This document shows, in pieces, positions 12,313 to 22,057 of a DNA stretch of 56,612 nt (its first letter is position 1; every line of letters begins with the position of its first letter). A program made the position numbers and the translations under genes. The notes beneath the pieces were generated by a model. It was not told the DNA's origin, did not search any database, and was given only the letters and a program-made list of their open reading frames with translations. Origin of the DNA: Lenisia limosa. Its lineage: Eukaryota > Breviatea. Where the stretch lies: NCBI GenBank assembly GCA_001655205.1, contig LPNZ01001133.1, forward strand, positions 1-56,612, given 5' to 3'.

Positions 12313-13313
12313 CTATTTCAAGTAGTTTCTGAGTAAATGTTCCCAGCCTTTGGTGGTAGTGGGTGCTTCCATAAGGTCAACACCATTAATCTAAAACCAT
12401 AAGGGATGTACAAAATATATTACCTGGAAAATGGGGGCACCATTGATGCCACGGTAGGCAGCTGCAAATTTAAAAGCCAATCTGCCTCTCATATTCACCT
12501 AGGAGATCATACAAAATAGTCATATCTTACATCAAAACTCTGCATTTGATGAAAGAACTCCTCTTCTTTCATTGGGACAATTTCCGAAACTGAGATGCAT
12601 AACCAAAGTGACACTTCATACCAATGCCAGAAATAACTTTCAAAATATCAAAACGAGAAGAATGGAAAACGGTTGAGTTCCATTCCCCCTGGAAAAGGTC
12701 CTGTTTTTCAAAAGCAAGATCAAGGAAGTCAGCAAGTTGATCAGGCTATAACAATAAGAGTGAGAGTGAATTAATCCTACATATTGTTCAGCTACAATTT
12801 CCGCAGCAAGGCTGACATCCATGCTATGAGTGTGATATGGAAGGGGGAAGAAGTTGACGCGGATGTTGAGATTCTTTTCCAGTTCCTAAACTCTTTGAGT
12901 TCTACATATCGATATAGTATGTCATAATATGCATATGATGACCCAATTACGGTATGTCAAACCTTTTCAAAAGAACCCAAGGCTCCACGAATAGCTGGCC
13001 ACATCATTTTGGAGTCTGAGCAAGCAATATCAATGAAAACATCAAGGATGACATCCTGCCCTTGACCAAATGAATGGCCAAAAGGCCTAAAGAAATGAAG
13101 GATACGGGACGGATCAAACCTGCTAGGTGGGTCAATTGGGAATCCTGAAATGAAAGCAGGAAGATAACAGACCAGTAAGAACGTAGTTATGATAGTTGTT
13201 AGGTAGTTAACCCCTGGCATTGTGTAAAAGGAGAGGTACACAATTACACAATCCAGGAAACTAACACGCAAACTTTCGTCTTCTAATAGTAATTCCTGTT
13301 CTCTGTCTGAAAT
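12313..13313 (-). CDS. Thioredoxin-fold (DsbA-like) protein with CxxS motif, probably secretory
   Basis: Exons read right to left: an N-terminal piece ending SFYTMPG, a central exon PSRILHFFRPFGHSFGQGQDV then DVFIDIACSDSKMMWPAI, then NIRVNFFPLPYHTHSMDVS, then FAAAYRGINGAPIFQ and INGVDLMEAPTTTKGWEHLL, ending NYLK with TAG. The order fits the DsbA/Thioredoxin_4 fold: a first strand ending at the active-site turn, a helical insertion, then a cis-proline-type GAPIFQINGV. The active-site turn reads ACSDSK, so the second cysteine is serine. That pattern suits an oxidoreductase-like or isomerase/reductase role rather than a disulfide-forming one. The N-terminus is unresolved: the first exon has a hydrophobic stretch that could be a signal peptide, but no ATG is clearly linked to it. 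One candidate is the ATG at about 13475, which lies head to head with the CFAP99 start. Confidence 0.75.
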
Positions 13314-13485
13314 AAAGAAATAAATATGTAACTATAAGGCGGAGAGGGGACGAGACAAGAGGAGGGCGGGAGAGGCGGAGTTTTTGAGGGGCGTGTCATT
13401 TCCTGGGTCACCACGATACCCATTTGTAATATTGAAACTGATTTTGCGCAGCAAACAAAAAAGCGCTTTCCTCATAATATAGATA

Positions 13486-16400
13486 ATGTTATTTGATCCT
13501 TTGGAAACAATAACAACGACAATTTCGCTTTGGACATCATTCAATGGGGCGCGAACTTCGCCAGATCTCCATCTTGAAGCCTTTCTTGCCAATTACGAGG
13601 TTTGAATAAAGAAGGAAAATATGAAATTAGAAGGCAATTGCCTGAATTGTTGGTTTCTGATTGACCTCATAGTGTGATGATGATGAAAGGGAGTTTATTG
13701 AGACAGTTTTTTTGGGAATGTTTCGGTTCAAAAAGCTTCTTCAGGTGAGGTTATATGAAGCTCTTATTTATTAGTTGACGCAATCTGCATTCTATTTTCG
13801 ACACCACCCTGCTAGATCTGATTCCAACATTTACCTTATTTTGATTTATATCGTCTTGTTTCGGCTACAAACCAATGAGCAAGTTGCTGTAGGAGTCGAA
13901 TTTGAAGACATTTCTAATTTTTAGGATTTTTCCAATGTTGTGTCATCTTTAGCTCCTTTAAAAATGAGCGTTTTCCTTCATTTTTTCTGCAACAAAACAA
14001 CAATTCAAGAGTGGCTTCATGATGAGTGGATTACGCTTTACGACGAGCAATTCGTGACGGTGAGGCAATCATATTGATTCTGACTACTAGGCTGAAGTTA
14101 TCGATCCACTTATTGCGCACCTTCCACATTTGTCCAAAATCGAGGCCAAGGTGAGTAACCGTCTTGCGTTTTCTCAAGAACGCGATGATACAACGGCCGC
14201 TGAAGCAGGCAAAAGAGTAGGGAATATTCCGGGTTAACTGTACTCTAGGCTGGACTTGGTAAAACAACAAAACCGCAGGGATTCAATTTGACCAAACCAA
14301 AGCCAAGATCTCTGCCTAAGCCTGAAATTCAGCCTCGAGTTATTAAAGTTGGTGTTGTTGTTTCATTTTGATTGTTTTTTGTGATTTCTGATTTTGCATT
14401 GATTCATCATGTTTACTTTAGACCAATGATTTAATTGAGATGATGATTATTTTGTAATTTACCAACCTTAAGTGACACGAATAGTGTCTATTTTACAGAA
14501 TGTTTGAAAAAGTTCCCCAGTTTTGTCTTTTCTCATGTTTAAGGCAAGAAAAGTTCCTGAAGCTGTCAAAAGGGGTCCTGTGACCTTGCAAAAGACAATT
14601 GAAAAGGTGAGTAAGGTCTGTATAGTTATTTTGCAGACCAAGAAGAAGAACCAGGAAAAGGCGGCAAGTAAGGTGGAAGAGGCTGAGAAAAACCAGTTTT
14701 CAGTGGCCAGAAAAGATAAAATTATTGAGGCTGCAAAAGTAAGAAGCCACATTCCTTTATAGTTGTAGAAAAAGGAAGCACTTGCTCAGAAGCTTATTGA
14801 TGAAGAAGATTCTAGAATTAACATGGCGATTGAGGAAACAAAAAAGATGTCTAAAACTCCGCCTGTCTCAACAAATGTCCAGGTTTGTTTTTGGGAAAAT
14901 CCATAGGGCCTGTTGGACACACAAATAACCAGTTTAGGTCCACCTGAATGCGGCTGCTGTCATTAGAGAAGAGGCGTTATATAGGCGAAAATTGGTTGGA
15001 AAAAACACAAAGTGACTTACTTGCCTTCCAGATTGATGAAGAGGAAAGGTTATCAAAACTCGAGCAAGGGCAGAGAGATAGCTCAGAGTTTGATCAGTGG
15101 CAGGCCAAAATGAAAAAACAAGGTGCGCAATTTAAAATTGAATGGATACTTCCAGATAATGATCTTTTTGGACAATTATGCAGCCGTTTACGTTCCCAGA
15201 TGAAGACGCGGTTTTCGAGGCAATTGCAATGCGAAGAGCAGAGGCATTGTTGTCACATGAAGAAGCACAGATTGCCAAGGAAACAAGACTTGCTATTAAC
15301 CAGTAGATGGGCCATCAGAGGTTTTAAATGATATCATATGATATCTTTTAAAAATCATAAACTGCTACATACTCTTCAAAGAATATCAGAATTTTGTTGT
15401 CTTCAATATGAATATCACTACCCTTTTGTTCGTGACCTTTTTGATCACTTGTTCTTTTTTATCTTCTCAGGGAGGCTGTTTTTGAGGAGCGGGAGGAGAA
15501 GTTGCGAGTCCAGACTGAACTGGCGTACCAAAAAGAAATTGATGACATCGAGAAACGAAAACAAAACGAAGTTTGTTCCGTTTTTGTTTTTCTTAATTTG
15601 TTCACTTTTTCACTTACACTTTTAGGCTATTGCAAAAATCTCTGAAAATGCTAAACAGGCACAAATAGAAACCAAATGGAAAAAACAAAAAGAAGCTGAA
15701 AGAATGGTATTATTATTGGTTGTCTTATTCCCCTAGTCTGAAGATTTGGAGATTATGCTGGAAGAGGCAAGAAGAGAAAGGGAGCAGGAAAAAATGGTAA
15801 ATAAGATAGTCTGTTTATTGTTTCAGATTTTGGAACAAAGGATAAAAGAAATTCGAGCTTCACAACATGCGCCGAAAAAGAAGGGTGCAGAATTTGATCC
15901 ATCAAAGCCAATCGGTTACGGACTTATGGCAGAAATGAGTTTCAATGAAGTGGGTTGACAAAAATACTAAGATAACACTTTTCCCATCATATCTGTGTGT
16001 GTGTATGTGTATTTATTCGCTGCAGCTCTATATCTTTACTGATATTTAAGATGCGCAAAAGAGTTCAAGAAATAAAAAGCATTGAGGCACAAGAACGAGA
16101 GAGCAAGGTATTCATCAACTAACTGATATGTCTTATCTCCAGAGGGATAGTATACTGGAAGCTAAGCTCCAGAACGAGGAGAAGATGGGGCAGCGGTTGC
16201 AGGCGGTAGCACGACGGCGGTTTGATGCTGAGCAGGAGGCCAGGCAAAAGTGGGAAACTGTTTGTGAACGACTTGATGTTTCGTTTAATGGGCATTTTTG
16301 CAGGCGTTAAAAGTAGTTACACTGTAGACGGCAAGCAAAGGCTGAACAACAGAACAGCAAAAAGGAGAAAGAAGCAAAAATAAGGGAAGCATCTGTTCTT

Positions 16401-17171
16401 GCGTTGGCAGCAAAATTACAGAATAAGCGTCAAGGTAAGAAGAATATTGTTTTATCAAAATTTGAAAGAAGAGTTATGTAATTATTTTCTCGTATTTCTA
16501 ATAACATTTTTAACCATTGAAGAACGAGCCAAAACTATAGTTAGACTGAGGGATGAAAGAAGGGAAGCCCTTGGTGAAGCAAGATTCAGAGCAGCTGGGC
16601 GTAAACAGGTATGGCAGTCAATGCTTTTTATAAAAATGGTAATGTCTTTTTGTTGTGTGACTCTTTTTTCATGTCTCGAAATGACAGAGTAGGTTGAACA
16701 TATCAAGTGGAAAGCTCATGAGCGTCTTCAAGAATCTGGTTGGCTTCAAGACGTGGTTTCATTGATCATTTAATTTCTTGATATTCACTTCCTTAATGGA
16801 AACAGGGGCTTTGTCAAGACAGACCGCAAAGCAGAAGGAAGATTTGGCAGTGGCAAATTTGGCTTCAGCCGAGACAAGGATACGAGTAGAGGCCTCAGCC
16901 AAGTCTCAAAACGACACAATTGGTTTGTTGGCTGTTTTGAATCATCCTCTCAGCTCGAAATACTGCTTATTCCCACCGTGTTGCCGTGCAGACACTTCAA
17001 GCACAACGCGCTGTGGAGGATGAGCTCTTCGCAAAGAAGGAAAGGTGAGTCATGGAAATAGGAGAAACATCTTTACCTCTTGAATGTGCTTTACATGCTA
17101 GGGTTCGAGCGCAGCGTGAAAACGAAATTGCAACAAGAAAGAAAGAGTTTTACAAGCGAGATATTCAATAG
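13486..17171 (+). CDS. CFAP99: CFAP99-like cilia- and flagella-associated protein
   Basis: Start ATG gives MLFDPLETITTTISLW. The N-terminal helical part has the family signature: FIETVFLGMFRFKKLLQ, then an exon with the pair FYFRHHPARSDSN and LILIYIVLFRLQTNEQ, then MSVFLHFFCNKTTIQEWL and IDPLIAHLPHLSKIEAK. A long charged coiled-coil half follows, including VHLNAAAVIREEALYRRKL, LEQGQRDSSEFDQWQAKMKK and arrays of Lys/Glu/Arg/Ala heptads, ending ATRKKEFYKRDIQ with TAG. CFAP99 is an axonemal protein known from ciliates and animals, so the organism builds a cilium or flagellum. About fifteen short introns interrupt the gene; some coiled-coil exon joins are ambiguous because several frames stay open. 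Divergent from the thioredoxin-fold gene and convergent with NTMT1. Confidence 0.88.
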
Positions 17172-17352
17172 GTAAGACTGGTATGACAAACTTAGTAACC
17201 TGCCAGATGGTTACAAGTTGTTCTAATTGAAGGGAAGTGTCTTCTAGGACGATTCAGGTTTTTCTGTTTCTTAGTTTTTATAATCCTATGTAATGTATAA
17301 TTGTATTAAAGAAACTTGGAGAAATCAGAGCCATATCTATTTATTTGATTAC

Positions 17353-18600
17353 CTATTTAAGAGCCCACATAATGACAGGAAACAGCTCATCTGGAAATGC
17401 TAAAGCGGTTACATATCATCATATTTCAAACCGGTTTGTTTTTCTTTCAAGACTATTGATAACCCAGCTTCTTGGAATAGGCTTTCATAATGCTCTTCCG
17501 ATCTTGGATATAAGAGGACTACTTGCCTTACCTTGTAATGGAGTTATCAGACATATCAACACAAAACTCAGGGCCCCTCATGACATTTTCTTTCAACACA
17601 ATTACACCATTTTTATTGATGCCTTCTTTGCATCTTTGAAGGAAGCCGATAAAGTCCTGTACAGTAAACACAGATTTAACAAACCTCATCATGAAGGTAA
17701 ATGGCTACCCACTGAACCCAAATGCAATCGTACACGCTCTCTTCAGGGGTATAATCTTGTAGGCCACTGCAATAAATCCCCTGAATGCGACTTGCAGGCA
17801 ATGACCTAGAGTGAGTTAAAAAGGCAATATCACAGATTTATCATTAAAAAAAAATTCCCACTTAATTTTGCGTTCTCTTACTTCGCCCCTCTTTCCACTT
17901 AATTTTGCGTTCTCTTACTTCGCCCTTCTTTCCACTTAATTTTGCGTTCTCTTANNNNNNNNNNNNNNNNNNNNNNNNNNNNNNNNNNNNNNNNNNNNNN
18001 NNNNNNNNNNNNNNNNNNNNNNNNNNNNNNNNNNNNNNNNNNNNNNNNNNNNNNNNNNNNNNNNNNNNNNNNNNNNNNNNNNNNNNNNNNNNNNNNNNNN
18101 NNNNNNNNNNNNNNNNNNNNNNNNNNNNNNNNNNNNNNNNNNNNNNNNNNNNNNNNNNNNNNNNNNNNNNNNNNNNNNNNNNNNNNNNNNNNNNNNNNNN
18201 NTCAAACAAAGGTAATAGAAGCTCACGAGTTACTCTTCCGATGCCAGCTCCACAATCTAGATGTAAGAGTAGGCTTTCTTTGCCTACCAAGTGCAAGTGA
18301 AAAAGATTTGATTTGTCCCCTCTTTTTCAAGGTTCTCAAGAATGAGTTACTTCCTCTGACATCCGTCTTCGTCAGCGTTCCATAACCTCCAAGCATTCCA
18401 TCAACAGTGCTGTCAATCTTTTTCCAATAGTCATTCGCTCCATGATACCACTCTGTTGACTTCTCTGGGGTACCAACTTTCTCGTCCCACATCTCGGTGA
18501 TGGAGGAAAACACATTGCCATCAGTGCTCATTCCAACAACATCATCTTGATTTTCAGAGTCCTCTGTGAGGTCCAAAATTTCAATTTCCTCATTGGTCAT
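17353..18600 (-). CDS. NTMT1: Protein N-terminal methyltransferase NTMT1 (interrupted by an assembly gap)
   Basis: Methylates the alpha-amino group of proteins with an N-terminal Xaa-Pro-Lys motif, using S-adenosylmethionine. Start MTNEEIEILDLTEDSENQ, then the family block YWKKIDSTVDGMLGGYG, and the SAM-binding motif LDCGAGIGRVTRELLLPLF just before the gap. On the far side: LQDYTPEESVYDCIWVQWVA, DFIGFLQRCKEGINKNGVIV, LKENVMRGPEF, then FQEAGLSIVLKEKQ and the end FPDELFPVIMWALK with TAG. These match the human enzyme block by block (QDFTPEPDSYDVIWIQWV and so on). The gap lies in what appears to be a repeat-bearing intron. Between NSFLRTLKK and the LDCGAG block the frame must change by one base, yet no GT donor is visible, so either a non-canonical intron or a one-base error is present near 18300-18335. 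The N-terminus carries a SUMO-interacting-like motif (IEILDLTEDSE). Confidence 0.92.
17858..17954. repeat. 37-bp tandem repeat, at least 2.6 copies, running into a gap
   Basis: Unit starts CCACTTAATTTTGCGTTCTC and is 37 bp. Copies begin at 17858, 17895 and 17932, and the third runs into the N gap. It sits in an intron of NTMT1. Read on the gene strand, each unit contains GTAAGAG, which looks like a splice donor. The true array is probably longer and collapsed in the gap. Confidence 0.95.
17955..18201. other. Assembly gap in an NTMT1 intron
   Basis: 247 unknown bases directly following a 37-bp tandem array. The segment of the methyltransferase between LLLPLF and LQDYTPEE is missing. Confidence 0.99.
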
Positions 18601-19068
18601 TCTGACTGCTGACCTGGAAGGTGAGGGTTATGAGTAGGTAAGCACAATTGTGAGTGGAGGCCAAATCTCGTTACTCACCTGTCTTTAAATCTTTAAATAA
18701 AATAACTCTAGCAAAACAGTCCTGCCAGCCTTAGGTATTCAGTCGATAAGTAGAGAAGAATGTCAATGTTGTCTGATATGAGGTGTCACGAAATCCACTT
18801 TTCCCAGCCGTTTGTGTTGTTGTGTGTGAGGTTGTTGTGCGTGTGAAAAGGTGTATGTGCGTATGAGCAGTTTAAGACAAGTTAAGATTATTTTCTGCAG
18901 CAGCCCTATATTTCGATAGTTTACGAAACAATTCGAAATTGCCTGCATTGCCATACGAAATCAATTTTGATCCACCATTCATTCATTTGAGAATTGTAAG
19001 AAAAAAAAGAGAAAAAGAAGGCTATTTTTACGCAATAAGGCCCGGAAGAGGAGAAATCTGGAGTAGAA
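18601..19068. promoter_or_regulatory. Divergent intergenic region, NTMT1 / papain-fold hydrolase
   Basis: 468 bp between opposed starts. It contains a G/T-rich stretch near 18810-18865 (repeated GTTGTTGTG and GTGTATGTGCG), otherwise AT-rich. No gene or defined promoter element seen. Confidence 0.4.
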
Positions 19069-21883
19069 ATGCTCTTCTTCGCCCTTCTTCTTCTTCTATC
19101 GCAAGTTTGTTCTTATATTTTGTTTAATTTTCAGTTTTTGGACACCTCTGGAGCATCCTTGGGGAAACATATAGGAGGTTTGGTGGAGGCATTATTGACA
19201 TTGAAGGATACGATATCAAAACGTGGCATATTGATGGACCCAACACTGAGACTGAAATTGAAAAGGCATCAAAGGTGCCATACTATGAAGCACTCCCTGT
19301 ATATATGGGGACAGCTTTGGACCGAAAAGGTTCCGAGACCGTCAGGTTTGACATTGGCTGTTCCTCATATCTAGTTACAAGGCATCTTGCTTCCAAAATT
19401 CAACCATGAGCCTCAAAGTGAATTACAAGGACAACTCTGCTAAAGTGAGTGCTGAGTATTGAGAAATAAATGTTAAATGTGACAAGGAAAGGGGAGTACA
19501 TTTGACCGACGGAAGGTTGCCAAGTCACATTCCATATTTCAATTTGGCTCGGAATTACCGATGTTTACTATTGCAGGTTATATTGGACCTCCAGGACCCC
19601 ATTGACAGGTCTTGCATTGACGTTTGTATTTTTGGAACCCTGAAGTTGTTTTTTATGGATAACACAGAACAACTCATTTTGATTTCTATTTCACATCAGG
19701 GGTGAGAACTTTTGAACTGAGTAATTTGTCACAAGAGGAGATGGGAATGGTTTGGGCGCCAAAATAAAGTAACAATCAGATGTCGACGTTTGGTGTCAGA
19801 GCCTTTTTGTACCATGGTGGTGTTATCAAAAGTCTTCAAGGAGCTCTTGCGGCTCTCCAGGGCTTTTATGACATGATTAGCTACAATCCAAGTTTGTTCA
19901 ATAGGTGGTCTTATGGCTTCAGGTGATCAAATCAGCTTTGATGAGCAGTTACAAAATATTGAGGTTTTGAAGCAATACATGGGAATTGATCCCCATCAGA
20001 GAGATAATGACAAGGTGTGAATGGGAAAGATACTGTGACGCTTGGCTTTTTCTATTGGTCTTCATTTTTCAGGGAGTTGTTCTTTCAGAAGAAGATGTCG
20101 AAAGTGGTGACGTTGTTGCTCTTTTCAGATACGATGGTATGAGTTGTTCGCAGGAATTTACACATGTACATAGAGTTTTGAATTGTCAAAGATTTAATAA
20201 TAAATCTTCGTTGGATGAACCGAAGCGAAACACTTGTTCTTGGCTAGATATTATCTATCTATTCAATACTTGTTCCTGTCTGCAACCAACTTGACTTTTT
20301 TTTTTCATATGATATACTTTTTGTTTAATACTTGCGTCAAAAACCAAAAATATGCTGACAGTGTTGTAGGTCTTGATGCTTTCCTTATGAGCACAACTGG
20401 TTCCTACGTGTCCCATGTTGGAATGGTGATTAAACATGGAGGAGAAACATATGTTCTTGAAAGTGGTGGTAATCCAGATGGAGATACTGAAATTGGGTGT
20501 AGTACATGGAAAGTTGTTTTTTTGTCTTCACCCTAGGATTGGACTGAATTCCGTTCTCAGAGACAGTTTAATGCAGCTCTGTTCCCCTTACGATCCGAAA
20601 TGAGAGCAAAGTATGACTTACATTTGATGAACAACTTCACTCTATTCCTACTACTTGGTGCTTGCTTATTCGTTCAGGTTTAATGCAACAAACGCTTGGA
20701 ACTACTTTAAAACACTTCAACACCTACCCTGGGGCTATGGCAACTCTCTTTTCAACTCTGTAAGTGACCTTTTGTAAAATTTCATCACAATATGATCTGA
20801 ACCATCATACTGACTAATGTAGATCGATGATTCGCAACCTTCATTCCCGCTGTTTCTTCAACCTGAGGTTTTACAGCTTCTTGCTTCTTTGTTGACTTTT
20901 CAGCCGGTTACACTTGGAATTCATCTGTTTGATTACTGGAAGCCTGAATTTAATGACGACTTTTTCACTGTTTGGACTGAAAATATTTTCACAATCTTTA
21001 GGAAGCTTTCAACAAGCGTTTAGGAACGAAAGACTTAACTTCCACTGACGCCCTTTATGAGGCTTGGACACGAAACATGACAATTGGAGACATGATGAAA
21101 ATCCCCGAGGATGACTCTTGGTATTTCTTTTCTTTGACATAGGTTGTATTCTGAAGACCAGGTTCCCCTGAGAGTCTGTTCTGCCTTCGTAGCCGATCTT
21201 TTAATCCATGGTGGGTGGCGTTGACTCTCTTTCCAAACTATATTTTATCATGTCATAATTGAATCAGGAGGGTTACTTCCAAAAGAAATGTCAGCAACAG
21301 AGCAAACTCCAAGAGATGTTTATATGTATGATCTCTATGTCAAGCACCCTTCAGTAAGCTGTGGTTGACTTTCGTCAGTCTTTTTTTTTACTTCTCTTTT
21401 TGGGAGTTTACTCTCCAGGATCGACCAGTGAAGTGCCAAAAAGCAGACCCTCACAAGGCTTTCTGCCAGCTTTTCGGTTGGAGGGTTTTTGAATTTTTTT
21501 TATCAGAAAACTGGTAATAACAAGGGCTATGCGTTAGTCTCCAAAAAACTGTATTCAATCTCAAATAATAATACTACATCAGTCCCAAAAAACGGTACAT
21601 GTATTACTTTGTACCCTGGATTTTCATGGCACAAATCATTAATTTGTTCACTCGCAAAAAACGGTGCTTTAGTCTCAAAAAACGGTATTTTAGTCAAAAA
21701 AAAAAACGGTGGTTTAGTCTCAATACGGTGTATTTCACAATGTTTTAGTAGACTTCCACCAATTAATGTTCAGGGCAATGGCACATGGTTCTTCCTGGGT
21801 ATTCTTCTGTCAAGCCCTATCCCCACATGAATGAGAGGTGTCCTCTGGTTGCACCTCACTTCGAAAGGCCTCAAGGTTGTTAG
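19069..21883 (+). CDS. Secreted permuted papain-fold (NlpC/P60, YiiX/C92-like) hydrolase
   Basis: A leader MLFFALLLLLSQ looks like a signal peptide. An N-terminal region follows (GGGIIDIEGYDIKTWHIDG, YYEALPVYMGTALDRKG, VILDLQDPIDRSCIDVCIFG) that I do not recognise. The catalytic half has GDVVALFRYDGLDAFLMSTT, then GSYVSHVGMVIKHGG with the probable catalytic His, YVLESGG with an acidic residue, and much later LRVCSAFVADLLIHGG with the probable catalytic Cys. His before Cys is the circularly permuted order of the YiiX/C92 NlpC/P60 group. The C-terminus KPYPHMNERCPLVAPHFERP ends with TAG. These enzymes cleave peptide, amide or acyl bonds; the substrate is unknown. The join between leader and second exon is off by one base in my reading, so the exact 5' model is uncertain. 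Convergent with eIF3L. Confidence 0.72.
21476..21773 (+). repeat. Repeat-bearing long intron
   Basis: The last intron of the papain-fold hydrolase gene is about 300 nt, far longer than its neighbours. It carries about five copies of a short motif, AAAAAACGGT, the later ones spaced by TTTAGTCTC to give a unit of about 20 bp (best between 21655 and 21735). A nearby variant reads AAAAAACTGT. Confidence 0.7.
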
Positions 21884-22057
21884 TTTATTTATTTGTTGTC
21901 ATGAAAAATGTAACATTGTGCATCAATCAGACAATATAAAAAGGATTTTCTTCTTTTACTTCCCATCCAATTTGCTAAATTAAATTATTATCGCATGAAG
22001 ACGATTGACAAAACACAAGTTGAGAATAAATAATTTTCCATCATTCTCAAATAATAC

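Noticed and set aside
17345-17809. 154-codon plus-strand open frame
   Set aside because: The minus strand of the same stretch codes the C-terminal half of NTMT1 block by block, so this frame is a shadow.
17858-17954. Possible CRISPR array
   Set aside because: Direct repeats without spacers, in a eukaryotic intron; it is a simple tandem repeat.
19069-19374. Uninterrupted reading of the frame MLFFALLLLLSQ ... through 19374
   Set aside because: Beyond the leader, the neighbouring frame (GGGIIDIEGYDIKTWHIDG) joins to the later exons, while this one ends without connecting.
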